Source: Alphaproteobacteria bacterium (GTDB lineage Bacteria > Pseudomonadota > Alphaproteobacteria > UBA9219 > RGZA01). From it: 46,695 nucleotides of DNA. A program made the translations under genes and the position numbers. The notes under the pieces are model-generated. The model was not told the origin of the DNA. It saw only the letters and a list, made by a program, of their open reading frames with translations, and did no database searches. The stretch's first letter is position 1, and each line of letters opens with the position of its first letter. This document shows positions 9,133 through 18,668 of the stretch, in pieces. Location of the stretch: assembly GCA_033762625.1 (NCBI GenBank), contig JANRLI010000020.1, forward strand, positions 1 to 46,695, given 5' to 3'.

Positions 9133-10005
9133 ATGAGTAATTCAACAAAAACAAGCGTTATAACGGTTTCGTACCACACCGGCGCAGTGCTGTTCGACAT
9201 GATTGCATCTGTTCTGGCGCAAGACGGGCTTGCCGAACTGGTTATCGTCAATAATGGGAATCCCGCAGATGTGGTCCAAAAGCTGGAAAGTATGGCGGCG
9301 CAAAATCCGCGCCTGAAATTTGTAAGCGGTCAGGGCAATGTCGGCTTTGCCAAAGGCAATAACCTTGGCGCAAAAGTTGCAACGGGTGATTACATATTCC
9401 TTCTCAATCCTGACTCGGTTTTGCAGGCAGGCGATTTGGATACATTGATGGCACAATCGCAAAACCTGCCACGCCCACATTTGATTGGCCCGCGTATTTT
9501 GGATGCCGATGGTAAGGAACAAAGCGGAAGCCGCCGCGATGTACTCACCCCTTGGCGAGCAACCGTAGAAGCGCTCATGCTTTATAAATTATTTCCTAAA
9601 AGCCAAGTCTTTCGCCGCTGGAAATGGCATGAAGCAACCCTGCCCAAGGATATTGAAGAAGTGCCTGCGATTAGCGGTGCGGCGATGTTTTTGCCAAAGG
9701 ATGATTTCTGGCTGGTTGGCGGTCTGGATGAAGGCTATTTCCTGCATGTGGAGGATGTCGATTTTTGCTTCAATTTGAAAAAAGCAGGCGCAAAAATATT
9801 CTTCATGCCGCAATTATCGGTAAAACATATTGGCGCAACCAGTGATGTGCCATCCTTAGTGGTTGAAAAGCACAAGGCCATTAGTATGGTCCGCTATTTT
9901 CATAAGAATTTTTCAGGTTCAACATTCCCGCCGATGCTTTGGCTTTTGAACATCGCAATTTGGGCGCGGTATTATTTAATGGTACTTCGCAGGAAACTTG
10001 CTTAG
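9133..10005 (+). CDS. Family 2 glycosyltransferase (WbbL/rhamnosyltransferase-like)
   Basis: A 290-residue GT-A fold enzyme. Visible features are the N-terminal strand VITVSYHTG, ELVIVNNGN, the NVGFAKGNNLG signature, the metal-binding region FLLNPDSVL (a DxD variant), and AISGAAMFLPKDDFWLVGGLDEGYFLHVEDVDFCF, which matches the acceptor/catalytic part of WbbL-type rhamnosyltransferases. A short hydrophobic patch near the C-terminus could touch the membrane. It would add a sugar to a lipid-linked glycan in the cytoplasm; donor and acceptor are unknown. The ATG at 9133 is preferred over a TTG at 9127. The stop codon overlaps the stop of the convergent SDR gene. Confidence 0.88.
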   Translation: MSNSTKTSVITVSYHTGAVLFDMIASVLAQDGLAELVIVNNGNPADVVQKLESMAAQNPRLKFVSGQGNVGFAKGNNLGAKVATGDYIFLLNPDSVLQAGDLDTLMAQSQNLPRPHLIGPRILDADGKEQSGSRRDVLTPWRATVEALMLYKLFPKSQVFRRWKWHEATLPKDIEEVPAISGAAMFLPKDDFWLVGGLDEGYFLHVEDVDFCFNLKKAGAKIFFMPQLSVKHIGATSDVPSLVVEKHKAISMVRYFHKNFSGSTFPPMLWLLNIAIWARYYLMVLRRKLA

Positions 10006-10871
10006 TCCATATCCTTTGGAAATTCAGGCTTAAAATCGCGCGCATTCAGTTTCAGAATAGATAACGCATCCGTGCCGTCATAGGCCAAATCCTGGTTCAT
10101 ACGCTCAAACAGACTGGGGCTAAGGTTCGTTAATCCCATCATGCGTACCACCCGCAACAGGTTTTTAAGGAAATAGGTCGGGAATGAAAAAATTCGGATG
10201 GGCCGGCCCAGCGCTTCGGCCACGCGGCGTATCATCGTAAAGTACGTGATGGTCTCGCCGCCGGTAACATTGATGGATTTATTAAATGCAGCTTTGTTAC
10301 CGATGCTATTGACTACGGCTTGCGCAACATCTTGCGCGTGAATGGGTTGGCGAAGGCCCATGGCTTCTCCCGATACCATGAAGAAGCCAAAGCGTTTAAT
10401 CATGCGTGCGATAAAGGTAATGTTTTGGTCATTCACGCAATCATAAATCAGAGTAGGGCGCAAAATGGTGTAAGGAATACGGAATGTTTCACTGTTGACG
10501 CGTACAACTTCTTCGGCAGCACTGATTTTTCTAACCAGTTCTTTTTCTTCCTTATCAAGACTTTTGGATTTGCCAAACAAACTGGTAGAGCTGAGGGTGA
10601 TTAACTGGGAAGCACCCAAAAATTGTGGCATGACAGGGCCAAGTAACCATATCGGCCACAGGCTGATGATGACTGCGCGGTCATGCAAGTGCCATGAAGC
10701 ATCCTGCACTTCATTGGTGGGCAACCATGCAAAATTAAGGCCTGTATCAGTCTTTTTGCGGCTTACGACGTAGCCGCGATATCCTTGTTCTGCCAATAAC
10801 GGCAAAAGGTAATTTCCAACAAGGCTACCGCCGCCTAAGACTAGGACTTGCTGTTTACTGTCGTTTTCCAT
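10002..10871 (-). CDS. NAD(P)-binding SDR-like epimerase/dehydratase
   Basis: A 289-residue protein with an N-terminal Rossmann fold (VLVLGGGSLVGNYLLP, a GxGxxxG-like variant), an LSSTSLFG strand in the position of the catalytic Ser/Thr, and the ILRPTLIYD and HAQDVAQAV strands usual for extended or atypical SDRs of the NmrA/NDUFA9 sort. The usual catalytic YxxxK is not apparent: the sequence after SSTS is LFGKSKS. It may therefore bind the nucleotide without classical epimerase chemistry. Its place beside glycan genes suggests a role in nucleotide-sugar metabolism, but this is only context. It diverges from ilvD, 40 bases away. Confidence 0.8.
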   Translation of the reverse strand: MENDSKQQVLVLGGGSLVGNYLLPLLAEQGYRGYVVSRKKTDTGLNFAWLPTNEVQDASWHLHDRAVIISLWPIWLLGPVMPQFLGASQLITLSSTSLFGKSKSLDKEEKELVRKISAAEEVVRVNSETFRIPYTILRPTLIYDCVNDQNITFIARMIKRFGFFMVSGEAMGLRQPIHAQDVAQAVVNSIGNKAAFNKSINVTGGETITYFTMIRRVAEALGRPIRIFSFPTYFLKNLLRVVRMMGLTNLSPSLFERMNQDLAYDGTDALSILKLNARDFKPEFPKDMD

Positions 10872-10911
10872 TAAAAGAACCCTATATTAAGAATCCTAAG
10901 GAGACTATCAG

Positions 10912-12627
10912 GTGAAGTGGGATAAAAGCAAATTGCCAAGCCGTCATGTCAGCGTCGGGCCAGAACGTGCGCCGCATCGCTCATACTACTACGCCATGGG
11001 CATGACGGAGGAGGAAATCAACCAACCCTTTGTTGGCGTTGCAACCTGTTGGAATGAAGCTGCTCCATGCAATATCTCCCTGTCACGTCAGGCACAATCT
11101 GTCAAAAAGGGCGTGAAGGAAGGTTTTGGTACGCCGCGCGAATTCACCACCATCACCGTGACCGATGGTATTGCGATGGGTCATGAAGGGATGAAGTCAT
11201 CCTTAGCCAGCCGTGACCTGATTGCAGATTCGGTCGAGTTGACGATGCGCGGACATTGCTATGACGCGATGGTTGGGTTGGCGGGCTGCGATAAATCGTT
11301 ACCCGGTTTGATGATGGCCATGGTGCGTTTGAACGTGCCATCCGTGTTCATGTATGGCGGTTCGATTTTGCCGGGTAAATTCCGCGGGCAAGACGTAACC
11401 GTTCAAAACGTATTTGAAGCCGTAGGCGCCCATGCCGCAGGTAAAATGAGTGATGAAGATCTGCATGAGTTAGAATGCGTTGCATGCCCCTCTGCGGGTT
11501 CATGTGGCGGTCAATTTACCGCAAACACTATGGCCTGTGTTTCCGAAGCAATCGGTTTGGCATTACCGGGGTCTGCTGGCGCGCCAGCGCCCTATGAATC
11601 CCGTGATGAATATGCGGCAGCATCGGGTAAAGCTGTCATGGAGCTAATTAAGAAAAACATTCGCCCGCGCGATATTGTAACGCGCAAAGCTTTGGAAAAT
11701 GCTGCGGTCATCGCATCTGCTTCGGGTGGTTCAACTAATGCGGCGCTTCACTTGCCAGCGATTGCGCATGAATGCGGTATTGATTTCGATTTGCATGCCG
11801 TTGCCGAAGTATTCAAACGCACGCCGTATATTGCCGATATGAAACCGGGCGGCAAATATGTCGCCAAAGATATGTTTGAAGCGGGCGGCGTTCAAATGCT
11901 GATGAAGGCATTGCTGGATGGCGGTTATCTGCACGGCGATTGCATGACAGTAACGGGTAAAACGATTGCTGAAAATCTCAAAGACGTTGTATTTCGTACG
12001 GACCAAGACGTTATTCGCACCACCAAGAACCCCATTACGCCAACGGGCGGCGTGGTTGGTCTGCGCGGTAATCTTGCGCCGCAAGGCGCCATTGTGAAGG
12101 TGGCGGGTATGAAGAACCAAGTGTTCACCGGACCAGCCCGCGTGTTTGATTGCGAAGAAGATGCTTTTGCTGCGGTTGAAGCCCGCACCTATAAGGAAGG
12201 CGAAGTTATCGTTATCCGCTATGTCGGTCCACGTGGCGGCCCCGGCATGCCGGAAATGCTTTCCACTACTGCTGCGCTGTATGGACAAGGCGTTGGCGAT
12301 AAGGTTGCTTTGATTACCGATGGACGCTTCTCTGGCGCAACACGTGGCTTCTGCGTAGGCCATGTTGGCCCCGAAGCTGCTGTGGGCGGGCCGATTGGCT
12401 TGATCAAGGATGGCGATATCATTGAAATGGATGCCATTAAAGGCATTTTGAATGTGAAGTTGTCGGACGAAGAATTGGCAAAGCGCCGCAAGGAATGGAA
12501 GCCACGCACCAATAATTTCCAAGCGGGTGCATTGTGGAAATACGCACAGCAAGTTGGCGATGCGGAAAAGGGTGCGGTAACGCATCCGGGCGCAAAAGCC
12601 GAAACGCATGTGTATGGGGATATTTGA
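10912..12627 (+). CDS. ilvD: Dihydroxy-acid dehydratase
   Basis: A 571-residue enzyme of the IlvD/Edd family that dehydrates 2,3-dihydroxy-isovalerate and 2,3-dihydroxy-3-methylvalerate to the 2-oxo acids that precede valine, leucine and isoleucine. The Cys residues that bind the Fe-S cluster lie in [19 protein letters not shown] and [12 protein letters not shown]. The C-terminal half shows GGPGMPEML and [12 protein letters not shown], also diagnostic. It starts with GTG at 10912, eight bases after a strong AAGGAGA ribosome-binding site. No other ilv gene is in the window, so it sits alone among glycan genes. Its stop directly abuts the stop of the convergent glycosyltransferase. Confidence 0.97.
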   Translation: MKWDKSKLPSRHVSVGPERAPHRSYYYAMGMTEEEINQPFVGVATCWNEAAPCNISLSRQAQSVKKGVKEGFGTPREFTTITVTDGIAMGHEGMKSSLASRDLIADSVELTMRGHCYDAMVGLAGCDKSLPGLMMAMVRLNVPSVFMYGGSILPGKFRGQDVTVQNVFEAVGAHAAGKMSDEDLHELECVACPSAGSCGGQFTANTMACVSEAIGLALPGSAGAPAPYESRDEYAAASGKAVMELIKKNIRPRDIVTRKALENAAVIASASGGSTNAALHLPAIAHECGIDFDLHAVAEVFKRTPYIADMKPGGKYVAKDMFEAGGVQMLMKALLDGGYLHGDCMTVTGKTIAENLKDVVFRTDQDVIRTTKNPITPTGGVVGLRGNLAPQGAIVKVAGMKNQVFTGPARVFDCEEDAFAAVEARTYKEGEVIVIRYVGPRGGPGMPEMLSTTAALYGQGVGDKVALITDGRFSGATRGFCVGHVGPEAAVGGPIGLIKDGDIIEMDAIKGILNVKLSDEELAKRRKEWKPRTNNFQAGALWKYAQQVGDAEKGAVTHPGAKAETHVYGDI

Positions 12628-14787
12628 TTATTCTTCGCGGTAAGCGGTTATGGATTTGATCCGGCCCTTGGTACCGGGCTGTAAATCAACGGCAATACCC
12701 GCGATTTCAGGCCGATAATACACCGGCAATTCCAGTAGGTATGTATTGCCTGCCGGCATGGCACGGGCAATGCTATAACGCTCCAGTGTGTTTTCATTCT
12801 GGATAAGATGAACGCCGATTTGCCCTTGGGTAATCTCCGCTTCAATTACAACTAAAAATTCGGATGGCAGGGTGTTGTCTTGCGCCAGCACAACATAGGC
12901 TGCAACGCCGCTGTTTTGCGCGTTGGCATTAATGGTGGCGGCGAGAGTGGTTTCGTTATCAAGTGTGCAGCCCTGCTGGAAAACCGTATTGGCTTTCATA
13001 TAGGGGAAGGGCATGGGCTTCAGGCGCTTGCGGTCAAAACGGCAATCGCGCAGGCGGTCAGTAATCACGTCGCCTTCAATTGTCCGGTCTGTTTCATAGC
13101 GGAAGGCTCGGGCACGATGTCCTGTTGCCACAATGCTATCCCATAACGTGTTTGGAACGCCCGTATGCGAATTGGCCCGCCAATAGCGCAGCATAAGTTT
13201 TGTTTGTTCCAGCGTGCTCAAGCGCTCTACCGCATAGGGTTCGCTGGCGCGGGTTAGAACCGTTGTTGCAAAGCTTTGAATGGGTGTTGCGCGGGCCAAC
13301 ACATCCATCATTAGCGCCTTTTCATCCCCTGCTGCCGGAGGTGTTTTTAAAAGCGCATCGTCGATCACGCTGCGCGGCGCGAGGTAGCCCGATGGTGTGA
13401 TAAGTTCAAGGCAGGTCATGAAATCTTTTTCTTTTAAATCCAGTTGGTGGCTTACGCCGCGCATCTCGTCATTTTTTATCCACGCGGTATCGGGTGCGGG
13501 CGTTAAGTGCTCTGTGACTAATGCGCTATGCACAAAATGATCTGGCTTGGAAAGTTCCAGCGCGCGGCGCAAATGCTGCGGAAACCATTCATCGCATTCG
13601 CGTAGCACCGCAAAATAATCGCCTTTTACATAGCGCAGCCCATCCCAAAGACTACCGCCATCCACTTGAAAAACAGCGGCTTTGTGCTTGAAAACAAAGG
13701 GTTTTGTTTTAATTAGGATGATTTGCGTGCGCTTATGTTCTTGCGCTGCCACCGAATTAATAGCCCGTTCCAGTTGCTGTGGCCGCGTGCCATCGCTTTT
13801 GATAATCACGCTGACCAATGGCGCATTACGCAGCTGTGCAGCAATTTTGCTTTGATGCTGCTTATGAAAATCCACCGTCTTTTTCAGCAATACTTCCAGC
13901 GCGAATTTTTCTTCAAATATTTTGCGTGAACGCGCGGCTTTTTCCAAAGCCTCCGCCGGATTTTTCATGATATGGGCATGAATGGCCTGAACCTGTTCAA
14001 ACAGTTGTTTGTTAGAGCGTTCCTGTTCAAAGTAATAAATGCTGTCGCCAAAATGTTTTTCAAGCCACGGCATGCGGCAGCTGATAATCACTGCGCCAAC
14101 TGATGCGATTTCAAACACACGATTGGAAATCACATCTTCCTGCAAATGGTGATCGCCCAGCAGGTTTAATCCCATGCCGTTTTTGCGGTAAACATCCTGC
14201 ACGGCTTTACCATCAAATGGCACAGAGCCTTTATATGATGGCAAATTATAATGCCCCCAGCTAGTGGTTGGCCCGTATATTTCGCCCTTATCCCATGCGC
14301 CAAATGATTTGAAGAAATCGATGCGGCGGCCATCCCAATTCGTCCCGAAATAGGGGAGCTTGGCATTGCCGCTGGTTAGCGCAGCCTTAATATCATCTTG
14401 GCTGGTTGATTGTTTAAGCGCAGTGCTGAAATACGTGCCGACATCTTCTTGCCGGCCAATTCCAACCATCGCCTGCTGTGCAAATTCTGCAAGGCTATCG
14501 GACAGTGATGTGTAGCCATCAAACGAGTAAAGATATTGAAGTAATTTCGGGTCGCGGAAATAAACCGTGCTGGGTTCATTCAAACACGCATAGGTTGGAA
14601 AGCCTGTCAGCTTTGCCTGAGTTCTGGAATTTACAATCACAAAATCGGGTTTTGCGTTTTCAACCTGCGCATTGTTAAAGCAGGGAACAACCTCAACGCC
14701 AATCCGTTCCCCCGCAAGCCGGATAGCCTGCGCGGCCTGCTCCTCGGCACTTGTGGCGGTCCAAACATTAAGAAAGGCTATGCGCAT
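12628..14787 (-). CDS. Large multidomain glycosyltransferase (CgeB-like GT-B + GT2-like + C-terminal beta domain)
   Basis: A 719-residue protein from the ATG at 14787 (MRIAFLNVW); an upstream start at 14850 would add a hydrophobic leader that I consider spurious. Residues ~1-340 resemble CgeB/DUF3880-type GT-B enzymes: NLLGDHHLQEDVISNRVFEIASVGA is the donor-binding part. Residues ~345-560 look like a GT2 domain (PLVSVIIKSDGTRPQQLERAINS, YVKGDYFAVLRECDEWFPQHLRRAL); the usual DxD aspartates are partly replaced (RECDEW). The last ~120 residues are beta-rich and may bind carbohydrate. It probably extends a surface glycan; substrates are unknown. It stands alone on the minus strand between ilvD and the diiron gene. 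Confidence 0.8.
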   Translation of the reverse strand: MRIAFLNVWTATSAEEQAAQAIRLAGERIGVEVVPCFNNAQVENAKPDFVIVNSRTQAKLTGFPTYACLNEPSTVYFRDPKLLQYLYSFDGYTSLSDSLAEFAQQAMVGIGRQEDVGTYFSTALKQSTSQDDIKAALTSGNAKLPYFGTNWDGRRIDFFKSFGAWDKGEIYGPTTSWGHYNLPSYKGSVPFDGKAVQDVYRKNGMGLNLLGDHHLQEDVISNRVFEIASVGAVIISCRMPWLEKHFGDSIYYFEQERSNKQLFEQVQAIHAHIMKNPAEALEKAARSRKIFEEKFALEVLLKKTVDFHKQHQSKIAAQLRNAPLVSVIIKSDGTRPQQLERAINSVAAQEHKRTQIILIKTKPFVFKHKAAVFQVDGGSLWDGLRYVKGDYFAVLRECDEWFPQHLRRALELSKPDHFVHSALVTEHLTPAPDTAWIKNDEMRGVSHQLDLKEKDFMTCLELITPSGYLAPRSVIDDALLKTPPAAGDEKALMMDVLARATPIQSFATTVLTRASEPYAVERLSTLEQTKLMLRYWRANSHTGVPNTLWDSIVATGHRARAFRYETDRTIEGDVITDRLRDCRFDRKRLKPMPFPYMKANTVFQQGCTLDNETTLAATINANAQNSGVAAYVVLAQDNTLPSEFLVVIEAEITQGQIGVHLIQNENTLERYSIARAMPAGNTYLLELPVYYRPEIAGIAVDLQPGTKGRIKSITAYREE

Positions 14788-14958
14788 GAAATGTGGCGGG
14801 CCTGTTAACAGGGTTAGGATGAATGCGAAAAGACTCAAGCAGATATTCAAAAACAGAACACTTAATCGCTTGTTTTACAAGAGAAATTAATACCCCCAAT
14901 TGACAATGCTGCACTGCCCAATGTAAGAAAGCGAACCCAATTATACGAGAGGTGCCTT

Positions 14959-15867
14959 TTGAATCTCGCTGATACACCTATCGCTTCACAAGAAGCGCCA
15001 AAAGCTAGAAAGAACTGGTCGCTGGATGATGTTCCATGGGCGCATTTCAATTCGTCGCTCGTTTGTCCCGAAATCCTCAAAGTTGTGAAAGCGGCGGCAT
15101 TGGTTGAATACAATGCGCATGATTACGCAACTTATCTTTCCAATATTTTTGCGGGAGATGAAGAATTCCTGAAAGATATCCAGCAATGGGCCGTTGAAGA
15201 AATCCAGCATGGCGAAGCATTAGGCCGTTGGGCTGAAATGGCTGACCCGACATTTAACTTCAAAGAAAGCTTCAAAGCGTTCGTCAAGGGCTACCGTATT
15301 GACCTGACCGCGAAGGAATCCATCCGTGGTTCACGCTCAGGGGAGCTCATTTCCCGTTGCATCGTTGAAACCGGCACCAGTTCCTATTACACCGCATTGG
15401 CTGATGCCGTGAATGAACCTGTTCTTAAATACATCTGTCAATCGATTGCCGGCGATGAACTGCGCCATTACAAATTCTTCTATAACCATCTTAAGCGTTA
15501 TCTGGAAGTTGAAAAACTTTCACCCATGCAACGCTTGAAAATTGGGTTATCACGCATCCAAGAATCCGAAGATGATGAATTATCATTTGCATATTATTCC
15601 GCGAACTTTACAGGTATGTCGAAGAACCGCGCGGCGAATGACAATGGCGGCGTTGTATATAACCGCCAACAATTCACCGAAGAATATACCGTGCGTGCCT
15701 ACAGCAAATATCGTGCCCATCATATGAACCGCGTGGTATCAATGGTGCTGAAAGCCTGTGGTCTTGATACCCAAGGCTTTGTTGCAAAGGCTGCAGCAAA
15801 ACTTGCGTGGTTCAGCCTGGCGTCACGTATCCGTAAGGCCAAAAAAGCCACCAAGCTCGCGGCTTAA
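14959..15867 (+). CDS. Ferritin-like diiron-carboxylate protein
   Basis: A 302-residue, mostly helical protein carrying a complete four-helix diiron ligand set: Glu50 (VEYNAHD), Glu81 and His84 (EEIQH), Glu137 (IVETG) and Glu167 with His170 (DELRH). This ligand pattern is that of the ferritin-like superfamily that includes acyl-ACP desaturases, AurF-type N-oxygenases and rubrerythrins. An oxygen-activating or iron-binding role is likely, the substrate unknown. The C-terminus ends in a basic, amphipathic stretch (SRIRKAKKATK) that might contact membrane or acyl carrier. The start is TTG at 14959, supported by GAGAGGTG seven to thirteen bases upstream; no in-frame ATG fits. No ferredoxin gene is adjacent. 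Confidence 0.8.
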   Translation: MNLADTPIASQEAPKARKNWSLDDVPWAHFNSSLVCPEILKVVKAAALVEYNAHDYATYLSNIFAGDEEFLKDIQQWAVEEIQHGEALGRWAEMADPTFNFKESFKAFVKGYRIDLTAKESIRGSRSGELISRCIVETGTSSYYTALADAVNEPVLKYICQSIAGDELRHYKFFYNHLKRYLEVEKLSPMQRLKIGLSRIQESEDDELSFAYYSANFTGMSKNRAANDNGGVVYNRQQFTEEYTVRAYSKYRAHHMNRVVSMVLKACGLDTQGFVAKAAAKLAWFSLASRIRKAKKATKLAA

Positions 15868-15941
15868 TTAAAAAAACTTCACTTTTATTGGGTTGCAGTG
15901 CATCATATTGCAATTGCACGCCTACTATTTGGAAAGTTTTC

Positions 15942-17528
15942 ATGTCAGAACCAGCCTTAAAGCCCCAAGAAACCAATAACGCGCCCGTTACTGCAACGCA
16001 GCGCATGGCAAACCTTGTCTCACTTGCCAAGCGCCGTGGCTTTGTATTTCCGGCGTCAGAAATTTATGGCGGTTTGAACGGTTTCTGGGATTTTGGGCCT
16101 TTAGGTATCGCGCTTAAAAACAATATCCGCGATACGTGGTGGCGCGATATGGTCGAATGCCCGCCGATTGGTCCTGATGGTAAACCGCTTTCGATTGTTG
16201 GTTTAGATAGCTCGATTATTCAAAACCCTAAAACATGGGTGGCATCGGGCCACGTTGCGGGCTTTGCCGACTTGATGACGGATTGCCGCGAAACCAAGGG
16301 TCGTTACCGCGCTGACCATGTTATTTGCCTTGATGTGCTTTATCAAAAAGGCGGTCAAACCAAAACATTTGGTGGCTGGCTAAGCACGCTCGATGGAGAC
16401 GAAGCCGAAGCTAACCTTCTAAAAAAAGCAAAGAAGTTGGTTCAAAAAGCAGGTGGCGGCGATATTGTGCCGTTTGATATCTCAAAGGCCATCCCGCTAA
16501 CGGAGCTTACGGAAAAGCAGCGCGAAAGTGTCATCGGCCCCGATGCGGAAAACCCAGGTACATTAACCGAGCTACGCAAGTTTAACCTGATGTTTGAAAC
16601 CTACACAGGTGTGTTTCAAAACGAAGATAGCAAAGCGTACCTCCGCCCTGAAACTGCGCAGGGTATTTTTCTGAATTACAAAAACGTGCTGGATTCATCG
16701 CGCGTGAAAGTTCCGTTTGGCATTGCGCAAATCGGAAAAGCATTCCGCAACGAAGTAACGCCGCGTAATTTCATTTTCAGAACCCGTGAATTCGAACAAA
16801 TGGAAATGGAATTCTTCTGCCCGCCTGAAGAATCCCGCACATGGTATGATTTCTGGGTGCAAACCCGCCTGAAATGGTGGGAAGAACGTATTGGGCTTAC
16901 CAAAGCTAAGCTGCAACGCCGCGAACATGCGAGCGATGAATTATCTCATTATTCTACTGCCTGCGCTGACGTTGAATATAAATATCCGTTCTCTGAACCA
17001 AAATTCGGCGAGCTGGAAGGTATCGCGCATCGCGGCAATTTCGATTTAACGCAGCATTCGCAACATTCCAAAACCAACCTCGATTACTTTGATCAGGAAA
17101 ATAACAAAAAGTACCTGCCGCACGTGATTGAACCTGCCAGCGGATTAACGCGCGGGGTATTGGCTGTACTGTGCGACGCCTATGAATATGATGCGTCGCG
17201 CGCATCACCTGAATGGCTGCGCATTAAGCCAAGCCTTGCGCCAGTAAAGGCAGGTATCTTCCCCTTGGTGAACAAGGATGGTATGCCGGAAATGGCTGAA
17301 AAGCTGTATATGGATTTGCGCCAAAGTTTTACCTGCCAATACGATGCCAAGCAGTCGATTGGCAAGCGTTACGCCCGTATGGATGAAGCAGGCACGCCAT
17401 TCTGCTGCACAGTAGATGGTGATAGCTTGAAGGATAATACCGTTACTGTTCGCCACCGTGACACCGCGCAGCAGGAACGTGTTTCGGCGGATAAACTCAA
17501 AGCGTATTTGGCCGAGAAACTGGTTTAA
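15942..17528 (+). CDS. glyS: Glycyl-tRNA synthetase, single-chain (dimeric, eukaryote/archaeal-like) type
   Basis: A 528-residue class II synthetase of the one-subunit GlyRS type. The N-terminus (LVSLAKRRGFVFPASEIYGG) and GFWDFGPLG are motif 1 landmarks. SGHVAGFADLMTDC follows, then motif 2 (GKAFRNEVTPRNFIFRTREFEQMEMEFF), motif 3 (EPASGLTRGVLAVL) and a C-terminal anticodon-binding domain starting near LAPVKAGIFPLV. It attaches glycine to tRNA-Gly. Most alphaproteobacteria use the unrelated two-subunit GlyQ/GlyS instead, which makes this gene notable, especially next to ppdK. The ATG at 15942 is chosen because GGAAAG lies five bases upstream; the frame is open from 15888. Its stop overlaps the stop of the convergent Nudix gene. 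Confidence 0.94.
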   Translation: MSEPALKPQETNNAPVTATQRMANLVSLAKRRGFVFPASEIYGGLNGFWDFGPLGIALKNNIRDTWWRDMVECPPIGPDGKPLSIVGLDSSIIQNPKTWVASGHVAGFADLMTDCRETKGRYRADHVICLDVLYQKGGQTKTFGGWLSTLDGDEAEANLLKKAKKLVQKAGGGDIVPFDISKAIPLTELTEKQRESVIGPDAENPGTLTELRKFNLMFETYTGVFQNEDSKAYLRPETAQGIFLNYKNVLDSSRVKVPFGIAQIGKAFRNEVTPRNFIFRTREFEQMEMEFFCPPEESRTWYDFWVQTRLKWWEERIGLTKAKLQRREHASDELSHYSTACADVEYKYPFSEPKFGELEGIAHRGNFDLTQHSQHSKTNLDYFDQENNKKYLPHVIEPASGLTRGVLAVLCDAYEYDASRASPEWLRIKPSLAPVKAGIFPLVNKDGMPEMAEKLYMDLRQSFTCQYDAKQSIGKRYARMDEAGTPFCCTVDGDSLKDNTVTVRHRDTAQQERVSADKLKAYLAEKLV

Positions 17529-18583
17529 CGTCCATAAGCAGGCTTGGAAATTTTAGCGAGGCGCTCGCCAACGCTATCGATGAAATCAAGCGTTGCATGA
17601 CCTGTGCCGATTAAGGTTGGCGCGCTTTCGGCTTCATCAATAACCAAATTTAATAGCCGTATGGATTGGCCGTTAAGCAGCATACCATCCCCATTCAGCG
17701 TGCCATTTTCATATTCGGTTTTAAGATATTTGGCGACAGCATAAAACACATCCAACGGCACAAAGTAGGGAAAGCGTGATGCTTGCGCTGGATCACGTAG
17801 ATAATCCATGAAGCTATCAAATGGCAGAGTATGAAAATGCATAACTTCATCATTTGGCTGTGGAATATCATCCGGCTTCATCAACCATAAATAAACAGAT
17901 ATGTGACGGTTGAATATGGATTTGTCTTTTTGGCGCAAGGTATAAATGGTGCCAAGATAAAGCGGGCTATTTATTTTTCCATCGATGGTGACTTTAAGCT
18001 TTGTTTCCTGTCCCGTTTCGCTTTGCATATTTTCATCACGGGTTTTTTCGGCTTCCATTTTGCCGCCAATTGCGTTGTCCCATTCGCCAGCATAGGTTCC
18101 TTCACCGCGTTCACCGAATACGATATGCACTTGGCCATTAATAACTTTCAATGCAACGCAGTGGCAATTGAAGCGGGGAAACCCAAGGGCTTGCAAAGTC
18201 GCGCTATCACACACGGGTGTGTGATCCTTGATTTCGTTCCATGGCCTGTCATCCCACTCGCGGACAATCCGCGCATATTCAACCGGGTTATCCAGTGTTA
18301 TGGGTTTAATCCGGTTATGGGTGCGTAAGGTATCGGTGATGTGTTGTAATGCGTCCGTAACTTGTTGGGCTGTGGTATAGCCTTGGCCGATAATCAGCTG
18401 TCCGCCACGGCCAAAACTGAAAATACCCTTGGACATCAAATCATCATCACCCAGCAATAACTCAGCATTTTTGAGGTGAATTAGCCCCATCGTTCCGTTA
18501 TAGGGAACTTCGATTTCAAGGAATTGGTCATCCCTGTGGTGTCTGGTCTTTTCTAATATTTCTAAAAATAACTGGTAATCCAT
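17525..18583 (-). CDS. DUF4743-Nudix protein with a degenerate Nudix box
   Basis: A 352-residue protein built like DUF4743-Nudix hydrolases of the plant/fungal thiamine-pyrophosphate type. The N-terminal ~125 residues include GLIHLKNAELLL and the linker PWNEIKDHTPVC. The Nudix fold then starts around FNCHCVALKVINGQVHIVFGERGEG and runs into the WDNAIGGK strand. The box after GGK is shortened and reads DENMQSETG where REUxEExG is expected, so the metal-binding glutamates are largely missing. It may be inactive, bind a nucleotide, or use different residues. It lies convergent with glyS, four bases of stop codon overlapping, and upstream of nothing obvious on its own strand. Homology is inferred from motif layout only. 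Confidence 0.72.
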   Translation of the reverse strand: MDYQLFLEILEKTRHHRDDQFLEIEVPYNGTMGLIHLKNAELLLGDDDLMSKGIFSFGRGGQLIIGQGYTTAQQVTDALQHITDTLRTHNRIKPITLDNPVEYARIVREWDDRPWNEIKDHTPVCDSATLQALGFPRFNCHCVALKVINGQVHIVFGERGEGTYAGEWDNAIGGKMEAEKTRDENMQSETGQETKLKVTIDGKINSPLYLGTIYTLRQKDKSIFNRHISVYLWLMKPDDIPQPNDEVMHFHTLPFDSFMDYLRDPAQASRFPYFVPLDVFYAVAKYLKTEYENGTLNGDGMLLNGQSIRLLNLVIDEAESAPTLIGTGHATLDFIDSVGERLAKISKPAYGR

Positions 18584-18668
18584 GGCGTTAAATTAGTATT
18601 TAGCAATACTTTCAACAATTTAATTTCATTTAGGGGTGAAATTTACAAACGGCACTCCGTAAGCCCAT

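Noticed and set aside
11731-12609. A 292-codon open frame on the minus strand
   Set aside because: It lies wholly inside ilvD, whose protein is unambiguous; the opposite frame is open by codon bias only.
14788-14850. Upstream start of the large glycosyltransferase, giving a hydrophobic N-terminus
   Set aside because: MRIAFLNVW at 14787 is the typical start of a cytoplasmic GT-B enzyme, and the extension would put a membrane leader before it without support from a ribosome-binding site.
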